Shown here: positions 1-6,013 of the stretch, in pieces
Layout: every line of letters begins with the position of its first letter
How positions within the stretch are numbered: position 1 is the first letter of the stretch
Assembly: GCA_030149995.1 (NCBI GenBank)
Contig: JASLGV010000258.1
Coordinates: 1-7,026, forward strand
DNA from: Pedobacter sp.
Lineage (GTDB): Bacteria; Bacteroidota; Bacteroidia; Sphingobacteriales; Sphingobacteriaceae
Direction of reading: 5' to 3'
DNA length: 7,026 nt
The notes under the pieces: generated by a model
The model's input: only the letters and a program-made list of their open reading frames with translations
The model's database searches: none
Told to the model about the DNA's origin: nothing
Translations under genes and position numbers: made by a program

Positions 1-198
1 AACAGCTGTATAAGCAGCACAGTTAATTACATAGCCTGGTTTTTCTTGTGCAAGCAAATCCTGTAAAAGCGATGGATTGAGGATATCTGCTGATTTCTCA
101 GCTGGAAATACGATGTCTGTAATATTCCTTTTTGAGGCAACTTCTTTAAGACATTGCCCCAACTGACCACCTGCACCTATAACTAATATTTTACCCAT
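1..198 (-). CDS. rfbD: dTDP-4-dehydrorhamnose reductase, N-terminal 66 residues (runs off the left edge)
   Basis: RfbD/RmlD is the last enzyme of dTDP-L-rhamnose synthesis. It reduces dTDP-4-dehydro-L-rhamnose with NAD(P)H in the cytoplasm. The visible part starts MGKILVIGAGGQLG, with the nucleotide-binding GxxGQLG motif at residues 8-14. It ends in NCAAYTAV (residues 59-66), which is a hallmark of the RmlD family of extended short-chain dehydrogenases. The catalytic Tyr/Lys and the rest of the usual 280-300 residues lie outside the window. The ATG at 198-196 overlaps the end of rfbC by 8 bases, so the two are translationally coupled in a rfbB-rfbC-rfbD operon. The frame is open to the edge, so this is cut by the window and not a pseudogene. 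Identification rests on these motifs plus the operon partners. Confidence 0.93.
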   Translation of the reverse strand, partial: MGKILVIGAGGQLGQCLKEVASKRNITDIVFPAEKSADILNPSLLQDLLAQEKPGYVINCAAYTAV

Positions 199-739
199 TT
201 AATAAAGATGAAAATGAACCCAATACCAAATCTTTCTCAGAAACTGCTGCTTTCTCCGCTGGAATCATCCAGTCTATATTAAGCGCCGCATCGTTGTATA
301 TAACCCCCAGCTCTGATTCCTTATTGTAAAAATTATCGCATTTATAAAAAAAGGTAGCGGTTTCGCTCAACACAGAAAAACCATGCAGAAATCCCCTCGG
401 TACGTATAGCTGAAGATGGTTAGCGGCACTCAGTTTAACCGAAATATGTTGGCCATAAGTGGGAGATCCTGGCCTGGCATCTACTGCCACATCCAATACT
501 TCTCCTTCCAATACCCGAACCAGTTTAGCCTGGGCAAATGCGCCGGCCTGCATGTGCAAACCACGTATTACACCATAGGAAGAGAAGGACTGGTTGTCCT
601 GAACAAAATCTCCGGACAAACCTGTTTGCGATTCAAAGCTTTTACGGTTAAAACTTTCAAAAAAGTATCCGCGCGGATCTTCAAAAATTCTTGGTTTTAT
701 AATTAAACAATCTTTTAATCCCGTTTGCTCTATCTCCAT
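191..739 (-). CDS. rfbC: dTDP-4-dehydrorhamnose 3,5-epimerase
   Basis: RfbC/RmlC epimerises C3 and C5 of dTDP-4-keto-6-deoxy-glucose, the third step to dTDP-L-rhamnose. At 182 residues it is full length for this cupin-fold family. Visible signatures are DPRGYFFESF (21-30), VQDN (46-49), GVIRGLHMQ (56-64), the YVPRGFLHGF segment (112-121) and the C-terminal SEKD (167-170). By comparison with the Salmonella enzyme, His62 and Asp170 would form the catalytic dyad, Lys72 would bind substrate, and Tyr132 would be the catalytic tyrosine; all are present. The stretch after GLH reads MQAGAFAQAKLV. The ATG at 739-737 shares its A with the rfbB stop (TAATG), and the 3' end overlaps rfbD, so it is the middle gene of a coupled three-gene unit. 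Confidence 0.96.
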   Translation of the reverse strand: MEIEQTGLKDCLIIKPRIFEDPRGYFFESFNRKSFESQTGLSGDFVQDNQSFSSYGVIRGLHMQAGAFAQAKLVRVLEGEVLDVAVDARPGSPTYGQHISVKLSAANHLQLYVPRGFLHGFSVLSETATFFYKCDNFYNKESELGVIYNDAALNIDWMIPAEKAAVSEKDLVLGSFSSLLNG

Positions 740-1791
740 TATTTATTGCTGTATTGTTGTTCGTAATAAGATTGATAATTTCCTGAAGTCACATTGTTTA
801 ACCAATCTTCATTTTGCAGGTACCAATCCACGGTTTTTTCCAGTCCCTCTTCAAACTGTAAACTTGGAACCCAATTTAGAGATTGTTGTAACTTAGTAGA
901 ATCGATGGCGTAACGCAAATCATGTCCTGCACGATCGGTAACATAAGTAATCAGTCTGGCCGATTCACCTTCAGAGCGTCCCAGTTTCTGATCCATAATA
1001 CGACAAAGCAACTGGATTAAATCAATATTTTTCCATTCATTGTGCCCGCCAATGTTATAGGTATCGCCGGTTTTAGCCTGATGAAAAATAACATCAATGG
1101 CCCGTGCATGGTCCTCTACCCATAACCAGTCTCTTACATTTTCCCCTTTTCCGTATACAGGTACAGGTTTGTTATTCTTAATGTTGTTGATGGCCAATGG
1201 GATCAGTTTCTCCGGAAAATGATGGGAGCCATAGTTGTTGGAACAATTTGAAATGACACAGTCAAGTCCGTAAGTATCGTGATAAGCGCGTACAAAATGA
1301 TCTGAACTGGCTTTTGAAGCCGAATAAGGACTGTGTGGATCATAAGCCGTCGATTCTGTAAACATGCCCGTTTCACCCAATGCTCCGTATACCTCATCTG
1401 TACTTACATGGTAAAATCTCTTTTCCTGATAGGCACCTTTCCAATATTCGCGGGCAGCATTAAGCAGGTTAACCGTTCCGATTACATTGGTCATAACAAA
1501 AGCGGTTGGATCTGTAATGGAACGATCTACATGGCTTTCTGCAGCAAGATGTATAACTGCATCAAAGTTCTCTGCTTTAAAAAGATTATTCATCGCAACG
1601 GCATCTGTAATATCTTCCTTTATAAACCTGTAATTTGGTTTATTTTCGATATCCGTCAGATTTGCCAGATTACCGGCGTAAGTAAGCTTATCCAGGTTTA
1701 CGATCTCGTAAGCAGGATATTGATTCACGAAACGACGCACCACATGCGAACCGATGAAGCCTGCTCCACCTGTAATTAGAATTTTTTTCAC
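739..1791 (-). CDS. rfbB: dTDP-glucose 4,6-dehydratase
   Basis: RfbB/RmlB converts dTDP-glucose to dTDP-4-keto-6-deoxy-glucose using bound NAD+, the second step to dTDP-L-rhamnose. The 350 residues match the family length. Visible parts are the Rossmann motif GGAGFIGS (8-15), HLAAESHVDRSI (81-92), the catalytic STDEVYG (130-136, Thr131-Asp132-Glu133) and YSASK (156-160, Tyr156 and Lys160). Substrate-side motifs are NNYGSHHFPEKLIPL (185-199), where the first S replaces the usual P, and VRDWLWVEDH (219-228). The start is GTG at 1791-1789: an in-frame TAA lies three codons upstream, so no longer ATG start exists, and the frame begins with the expected MKKILITGGAGFIG. It is the first gene of the leftward operon seen here; rfbA is not in the window. 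No convincing promoter was identified in the 154 bases upstream. Confidence 0.97.
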   Translation of the reverse strand: MKKILITGGAGFIGSHVVRRFVNQYPAYEIVNLDKLTYAGNLANLTDIENKPNYRFIKEDITDAVAMNNLFKAENFDAVIHLAAESHVDRSITDPTAFVMTNVIGTVNLLNAAREYWKGAYQEKRFYHVSTDEVYGALGETGMFTESTAYDPHSPYSASKASSDHFVRAYHDTYGLDCVISNCSNNYGSHHFPEKLIPLAINNIKNNKPVPVYGKGENVRDWLWVEDHARAIDVIFHQAKTGDTYNIGGHNEWKNIDLIQLLCRIMDQKLGRSEGESARLITYVTDRAGHDLRYAIDSTKLQQSLNWVPSLQFEEGLEKTVDWYLQNEDWLNNVTSGNYQSYYEQQYSNK

Positions 1792-1894
1792 GTTATGTTA
1801 TGTTTTTCAGAGGCCTAAAATAAATAGAATTTCCAGATAAACAATTATTCGCCTATCAGAATACGGCCTAAAGAAAATTACCGAACCCCTTAAT

Positions 1895-1914
1895 AATAAA
1901 AATCGTGCCGATTT
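1895..1914 (-). terminator. weak possible intrinsic terminator after the HEPN gene
   Basis: On the minus strand a 6-base stem (AAATCG / CGATTT) with a GCA loop is followed by a T-rich run, TTATTATTA. It lies about 32 bases past the stop of the leftward HEPN gene and about 110 bases before rfbB. It would separate the two transcription units. The stem is short and half A/T, so this is only a candidate. Confidence 0.4.
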
Positions 1915-1945
1915 CCTTTACAACTTTCTGTAATAACACCCTTTT

Positions 1946-3574
1946 TTACTTTTCTATATATGTTAACAAGGTTAAACAGTTTTGATAAAGCTGCTCCATT
2001 TCAGATTTGGCAACTTCATCAATCGTATGTTTTTTAAATTTTCCTTTACCCAAAAGTAAAGCAACCTGTTTGGTATGCTGCATAAAAAACTGAGGAAACG
2101 AGTTATCCAGGTGGTTACACAAAGCGATGAGGTGGGGAAGCCGGCAATAATTCGAATGATAATCCAAACGTGTGTAAATAAATTTAAGGCAAATGGCCTC
2201 CAGGCATTTCCGCATCATGAATAGTGCGGCATCCGGCACACCTTCCCGAATTAAGGAACCGGCTGCCACATATAAAGTATGAGCCTTGCGTTCTAATTCA
2301 GTTAAATAAACTGAATCTTGCTGAAAACTACCGGAAGAATTTATATCCGTACTGCTTTCTGTTAGAAATGTTGGCCCCTGGTGAAGTAACTGTGAAGATT
2401 TCCGTACGCGCTTAAAGAATACGGCATTCTGATTCTCGGGATTATAAAATTCTGATGCAGCATGTAGCAACAAAACCAAAGCAGTTCCAGAAGTGCAAAT
2501 TCTTTTATGTAGTGCACCGATCTTATACTTATGAAGTGGGGTAATGACTAAAAGAATACCTGAACCTGCTTTAACCGGGTTTTGCAGGATTGGTTCTGTT
2601 ACAGACACTGCCGGCAACCCGAAAATAGGATTTCCCAGAAAATAAACGGCAGTAACCGGAATACACTCCAGAATCTGCTGTATAACATCAGAAAAAACAG
2701 CTTCATTTTCATTTGCATACTTTTGTACAGCATTGGTTTCTTTTTCGATCCCAACCATTTTATATTCTGTATAAGCCGCTATCAGATTCTGATGAATTTT
2801 TAAGGCAATATTGTGCACATCTGCAGTTCTTTTAAAAAACAGGTTCATCAGATCAGGAGAAATCAGATAAGTATGCGCATAACGAACAGCCAGGTAGGCT
2901 TCATCGAGGGTATCAAGAAGCGTAGCCTCTGTTGAGTCGTTTTCGGGAAAGATAACGGATAAAACTGGCACATGCTTCCCGATGTATTTTTGATGTGCCC
3001 GGATGGAGTGTGTTTTTTTATCCTTGCCCATAAGCAGTAGCTCAACTGCCCTAAAAATCATTTCCATACATTGCTGCAGCATAAAAGTAGCCTGCGCATA
3101 ATTCTCTTTTTCGAAATAAAAATCTGCCCCTTCCTTAAATGCCTGCGCTTTTTCCATATTCTGCTGAAAATCGAAAGAAGTTTTTTGCAACACCTGTTCC
3201 AAAGATATTCGTGTGGGTTTAAGATGAATATGGGTTTCCGGCTTAGCGTACACCTGCCTGGAGTGCGTACAAGCCATATAGAAAAATAAGTTCCCTTTAT
3301 CAATCGCTTCTTTTACCTGGTGTACCTGAAAAAGCCTGTAAGAAAACGCACCATGCGCAGCGAAGATCAAATCCATTTTTGGCTTGAGCTCATTTGGTGC
3401 TTTTGCATATTTATTAGAGATCAGGATAAGTAATTCATGGCTTTCTATGCTGTCTGCAACATAACTGTTCAGAAAAATAAAATCGACCATAAATAACTTT
3501 GTGAGCTTTTTGACCAGGCCCTCCAGCTCTTTTGGTTTAAAAGAGCTGCTATTCGTTAAACTGACATTTTCCAT
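1946..3574 (-). CDS. tandem (nucleotidyltransferase-like + HEPN) protein, function unknown
   Basis: This is a 542-residue cytoplasmic protein with no signal peptide or membrane segment. Its best match from memory is the HEPN-domain proteins of Sphingobacteriaceae, which pair a degenerate nucleotidyltransferase (MNT) fold with a HEPN four-helix bundle. The unit appears twice. Residues 16-138 are an NT-like region with strands MVDFIFLN (29-36) and ELLILIS (47-53); residues 141-268 are HEPN1, with a GADFYFEKENYAQATFMLQQ segment and later LDEAYLAVRYAHTYL. Residues 293-403 are a second NT-like region with VTAVYFLGN (307-315) and GILLVITP (339-346); residues 425-541 are HEPN2, with AGSLIREGVPDAALFMMRKC. 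Neither NT-like region has the GS...DxD metal-binding motif, so nucleotide transfer is unlikely. HEPN1 holds one RTADVH (R249, H254) that fits the RNase motif Rx4-6H; HEPN2 has none. The start chosen is ATG at 3574; a 12-codon extension would begin with TTG. It is divergent from an S24 regulator. The role (toxin, sensor or scaffold) is not decided by sequence. Confidence 0.75.
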   Translation of the reverse strand: MENVSLTNSSSFKPKELEGLVKKLTKLFMVDFIFLNSYVADSIESHELLILISNKYAKAPNELKPKMDLIFAAHGAFSYRLFQVHQVKEAIDKGNLFFYMACTHSRQVYAKPETHIHLKPTRISLEQVLQKTSFDFQQNMEKAQAFKEGADFYFEKENYAQATFMLQQCMEMIFRAVELLLMGKDKKTHSIRAHQKYIGKHVPVLSVIFPENDSTEATLLDTLDEAYLAVRYAHTYLISPDLMNLFFKRTADVHNIALKIHQNLIAAYTEYKMVGIEKETNAVQKYANENEAVFSDVIQQILECIPVTAVYFLGNPIFGLPAVSVTEPILQNPVKAGSGILLVITPLHKYKIGALHKRICTSGTALVLLLHAASEFYNPENQNAVFFKRVRKSSQLLHQGPTFLTESSTDINSSGSFQQDSVYLTELERKAHTLYVAAGSLIREGVPDAALFMMRKCLEAICLKFIYTRLDYHSNYCRLPHLIALCNHLDNSFPQFFMQHTKQVALLLGKGKFKKHTIDEVAKSEMEQLYQNCLTLLTYIEK

Positions 3575-3682
3575 ACAAACTTTAATCTGATTAATAAAAC
3601 ATAGACTCAAGCAGAATTTTACTGCTTTTTCGATAATGAAATCCGGATGTAACTGGGTTCAATTTTCTAACCGATGAATATG

Positions 3683-3709
3683 TTTCCATTGCTGCAGCCA
3701 TGATGGAAA
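3683..3709. repeat. nested dyad in the divergent intergenic region
   Basis: TTTCCAT (3683-3689) and ATGGAAA (3703-3709) are perfect inverted repeats. They flank 13 bases that contain the 8-base palindrome GCTGCAGC (3691-3698). The site is about 110 bases upstream of the HEPN gene start and about 140 bases upstream of the regulator start. It is GC-richer than its surroundings. It could be a protein-binding site for control of the HEPN gene or simply a chance dyad. Confidence 0.4.
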
Positions 3710-3793
3710 TCTTCTGAACGGAAGCTCTTATGCAACCTGCCACCAAAATATGTGTTATTTTAGTTATCTTGCATACGCCTTACACAAACTTAC

Positions 3794-3831
3794 TAAAAAT
3801 ATTAGAAAATCTTAAATAAATTAGAAAATCT
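3794..3831 (+). promoter_or_regulatory. two tandem 19-base repeats, likely operators of the S24 regulator
   Basis: Bases 3794-3812 and 3813-3831 are adjacent copies of one 19-base unit, identical at 17 of 19 positions; the last 11 bases of each, TTAGAAAATCT, are identical. Each copy has a small internal dyad, AGA-AAA-TCT. The 19-base period is close to two helical turns, so both copies would face the same side of the DNA. The second copy ends 16 bases before the regulator's ATG, in the promoter-to-leader position expected of an autoregulatory operator for a CI-type repressor. Function is inferred; the repeat is directly visible. Confidence 0.6.
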
Positions 3832-3847
3832 GATAAAAACAATCTAA

Positions 3848-4498
3848 ATGACTGAAAATCAAAGACTAAAAGAATTAATTGATTTACTAAATTTTAAAAC
3901 TCAAAAGGATTTTGCTGCGCATCTGAATATTCAGCCCGGTTCACTATCAGATGTATTACGCGGTAAGGGTGGCATGGGTGTTTCTACTTCTATAAAAGAT
4001 AAGCTGGTACTTTTATTTGGTGTTAACCTGGAATGGCTGGAAAAAGGAACCGGCCAGCCTTTACTTAAGAAAACACCGGTTGTTGCCGAAGCGCTGGAAG
4101 GTGTTCCTTACTTCGACATCCCCTTATCGAATATTGAACGTTCCCTGGTTGAAGAAGATGTCGAATATTTTGTAAATTACAAACCCTTTAACGATTGCAC
4201 GGCCTATTTACCGGTATATGGCGACAGCATGTACCCACGTTTCGCCGCCGGCGAAATCATTGCCGTTAAAGAAGTGGAAAACTTTGATGTACTGCAATGG
4301 GGCGAGGCTTATGTAGTCATTACAGATAAAAAGTCCAATAACTTACGAAGCGTTAAACTCTTATTCGAACATCCCGATCAGCAAAAAATTATCCTCCGTT
4401 CGTCTAATCCGAATTTTAAGGGCGATATCACAATCGACAAGCAAAATCTCGTTGCCCTTTATATTATCAAAGGAAAAATAACCCGGACTTTAATTTAA
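3848..4498 (+). CDS. XRE/HTH transcriptional regulator with S24 (CI/LexA-like) C-terminal domain
   Basis: At 216 residues this has the layout of CI-type repressors. An N-terminal helix-turn-helix (about 5-60; TQKDFAAHLNIQPGSLSDVLRGK is the recognition part) is followed by the linker signature NLEWLEKGTGQPL (60-72). The S24 domain spans about 86-214. The catalytic serine is Ser127 in YGDSMYP (124-130) and the general-base lysine is Lys170 in LRSVKLL; the 43-residue spacing equals that of lambda CI (149/192). No Ala-Gly or Cys-Gly pair is present in the 30-45 residues before Ser127; the region reads PYFDIPLSNIERS. It may therefore not self-cleave, and may act as a dimeric repressor using the S24 fold for oligomerisation or sensing. 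The start is fixed by a TAA directly before the ATG. Tandem 19-base repeats just upstream suggest autoregulation. It is divergent from the HEPN gene, 273 bases apart, so it may control that gene too. Confidence 0.88.
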   Translation: MTENQRLKELIDLLNFKTQKDFAAHLNIQPGSLSDVLRGKGGMGVSTSIKDKLVLLFGVNLEWLEKGTGQPLLKKTPVVAEALEGVPYFDIPLSNIERSLVEEDVEYFVNYKPFNDCTAYLPVYGDSMYPRFAAGEIIAVKEVENFDVLQWGEAYVVITDKKSNNLRSVKLLFEHPDQQKIILRSSNPNFKGDITIDKQNLVALYIIKGKITRTLI

Positions 4499-4518
4499 AC
4501 AAGACTCGTATACAACAA

Positions 4519-4547
4519 AGAATCCATACTTAAAAAGCATGGATTCT
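4519..4547. terminator. hairpin between convergent genes, possible bidirectional terminator
   Basis: AGAATCCAT (4519-4527) pairs with ATGGATTCT (4539-4547). After one A/C mismatch, CTT and AAG pair again around an AAA loop, giving a 12-pair stem in 29 bases. It starts 21 bases after the regulator stop and lies 33 bases past the end of the leftward cysteine-rich gene. Neither side carries a clean T-run; the minus-strand side continues as TTGTTG. It could end transcription from both sides or only protect 3' ends. Confidence 0.6.
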
Positions 4548-4579
4548 CTCAAAACATTATAATTACAACCTATATTGGC

Positions 4580-5146
4580 TTACATCATGGCCACAGATGC
4601 TTCCAGCTCCTTATACCAGGCTTCTCCATATTTACGGATAAGCGGTCCTTTAAGAAATCCATAAACAGGTACTTTTAATTCGCGGCCAAAAGTACAGGCA
4701 TCATGGCAAATGTGCCAGCGATCGTAGTTTAAAACATCAAACTCAGGATATTTGGTAATACGGATCGGGTATAAATGGCAGGAAATGGGTTTTTTCCAAT
4801 CCACAATACCTTGTTCATATGCCTTTTCAATGGCACATTTTGTTATACCACCTTCAAAAAGCACATAGGCACATTCTTTATTCTTATCTACGCAAGGCGT
4901 TGTTAAATCTCCATCTTCATCCACCACATAAGTTCCCTGTTCTTCAATGGCCTTAATGCCTTTTTCGTTCAGCAGATGCTTTATTTTAGGATATATTTCT
5001 TCCAGTATAGCCGTTTCTTCCTGGTCAAGCGGTGCTCCAGAATCTCCCTCCACGCAACAGATCCCCTTGCATTTATTCAGGTTACACACAAAATTTTCTT
5101 TCAGCACATCCTCGTGCACCAGCACGTTTTCTACTTCTATCATCAT
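4580..5146 (-). CDS. DUF3109 family cysteine-rich protein (YkgJ-like cysteine cluster)
   Basis: This 188-residue soluble protein has ten cysteines in a pattern I associate with the DUF3109 family of Bacteroidota, relatives of the YkgJ-type cysteine-cluster proteins proposed to bind zinc or an iron-sulfur centre. The cysteines are C21, C26, C30, C31 (CNLNKCKGICC), C85, C92, C104, C123 (ISCHLYP) and C147, C151 (HICHDAC). Further signatures are the acidic EGDSGAPLD after the first cluster and the SCHLYPIRI segment. No reaction is known for the family. There is no signal peptide, so it should be cytoplasmic despite its secreted neighbour. The start lies in TAATGATG: the first ATG (5146) shares a base with the stop of the DUF3108 gene, and a second ATG follows at once, so the true start could be either. 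The coupling suggests the two genes are made together. The family call is from memory. Confidence 0.82.
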   Translation of the reverse strand: MMIEVENVLVHEDVLKENFVCNLNKCKGICCVEGDSGAPLDQEETAILEEIYPKIKHLLNEKGIKAIEEQGTYVVDEDGDLTTPCVDKNKECAYVLFEGGITKCAIEKAYEQGIVDWKKPISCHLYPIRITKYPEFDVLNYDRWHICHDACTFGRELKVPVYGFLKGPLIRKYGEAWYKELEASVAMM

Positions 5147-5922
5147 TATTCTTTTGCTAATGCATATTTAAGGCCCGAGGCCGACTTTAATTCCATTGTT
5201 ACCGCACCAACCAGGATCTCTACCTGTGCTTTTACAGGCACCCGGTTTCCGTCATCAGTAACCCATAAATAAAGTCGGCTGTCTTTTTTAAAAATACGAC
5301 CCGGCTTTATAGACGGGCTGAATTTTAAACAGCGGATATTACCCAATTTACTTTTAACGGTTTCCTTACCGATATATTCTATTTCCAGTTTTGAGATCTC
5401 CTCACCCAGAAAATAATTAATGGCAAATTTATCTCCTGCTTTAACATTACTCAAATCCAGACTCCTGGCAAAATAATAAGCCGAAACCAGGTCGAAAGTT
5501 TGTGTCGTGGGCGTTGTAAAAGTTCCCCTGTTGGAAACCACGCTTTTCCCTGCCTGATTAAAGCGGGCTTTATCCTGCCGCCGGTAACTTGCCTCCCGGA
5601 TGTTCTCCTGATAAAAATAGGGTGTAAGTAAGTTCTTATCAATGTAAGAATCGTAGTGATCCCTTATTTTATAAAAAATATCAAATGTACCAGAGGTCTG
5701 GGCATCGACCGTTAACTTAAACGTTGGATTGTTATCAAACTTAAGATCAGATTCCAGCACTTTTATCGTGGCCTCGGCTGCCGTGATAAAGCCATAACGC
5801 AATTTATAAGTTAATACTTCTCCTGCTTCAAAAACAGCCTCCTTCTTTAAAGGAAGCAGTTGCTGTGCACCCGCCACATACCCGCCCAGCATAATAATGA
5901 ACATTAAAAACAGTTTTCTCAT
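5146..5922 (-). CDS. DUF3108 family secreted protein, function unknown
   Basis: This 258-residue protein carries a typical Sec signal peptide: RK at 2-3, a hydrophobic core LFLMFIIMLGGYV (4-16) and a likely signal peptidase I site AGA|QQ after residue 19. It has no lipobox cysteine, so a soluble or loosely bound periplasmic protein is expected. The rest is rich in alternating beta-strand sequence. FEAGEVLTYKLRYGFITAAEA (31-51) and LYLWVTDDGNRVPVKAQVEI (217-236) are features I associate with DUF3108. No enzyme motif is visible. The start was placed at the ATG at 5922 because it gives the clean signal peptide. An ATG five codons upstream (5937, MKYTH) is the main alternative; a further extension would need TTG at 5979. 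It begins 91 bases after the DUF2480 stop and ends in a TAATG overlap with the DUF3109-type gene, so it may be the first gene of a two-gene unit. Confidence 0.83.
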   Translation of the reverse strand: MRKLFLMFIIMLGGYVAGAQQLLPLKKEAVFEAGEVLTYKLRYGFITAAEATIKVLESDLKFDNNPTFKLTVDAQTSGTFDIFYKIRDHYDSYIDKNLLTPYFYQENIREASYRRQDKARFNQAGKSVVSNRGTFTTPTTQTFDLVSAYYFARSLDLSNVKAGDKFAINYFLGEEISKLEIEYIGKETVKSKLGNIRCLKFSPSIKPGRIFKKDSRLYLWVTDDGNRVPVKAQVEILVGAVTMELKSASGLKYALAKE

Positions 5923-6013
5923 GTGTGTATATTTCATTTGTTTGTTTGTACCGATGAAGATATACAAAAAGCAAACCAATTTTAGATGTTTATCCGGGTA
6001 TTTCTAAATCGGC

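Noticed and set aside
416..706. Open frame of 96 residues on the plus strand inside rfbC
   Set aside because: It lies antisense to a clearly identified enzyme gene and shows no recognisable protein features. The other antisense or out-of-frame open stretches inside rfbB, the HEPN gene and the DUF3109/DUF3108 genes were left out for the same reason.
1812..1872. GGCCTAAA occurring twice (1812-1819 and 1865-1872) upstream of rfbB
   Set aside because: Eight bases, 53 apart, without a further pattern; too short to call an operator.
3575..3610. A 12-codon N-terminal extension of the HEPN protein beginning with TTG
   Set aside because: TTG starts are rare and the ATG at 3574 gives a natural start; the extension (SLCFINQIKVC) shows no domain content. 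Not excluded by sequence alone.
3609..3630. AAGCAG / CTGCTT hairpin followed by T residues on the plus strand, resembling a terminator
   Set aside because: No rightward gene ends there; it lies upstream of the leftward HEPN gene. The stem is only 6 pairs and is likely chance in AT-rich leader DNA.
3764..3772. TATCTTGC as a Bacteroidota -7 promoter element (TAnnTTTG) for the regulator
   Set aside because: It misses two positions of the consensus and no TTTG lies about 19-21 bases upstream, so no promoter is called.
1946..4498. A mobile element or prophage carrying the HEPN gene and the S24 regulator
   Set aside because: No integrase, transposase, flanking repeat, tRNA or attachment site is seen, and base use by eye does not differ clearly from the neighbours.
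5923..5979. A longer start for the DUF3108 protein at TTG (5979) or ATG (5937)
   Set aside because: The TTG form would bury the signal peptide behind 19 residues. The ATG at 5937 adds only MKYTH and remains possible, but the ATG at 5922 gives the clean signal peptide.
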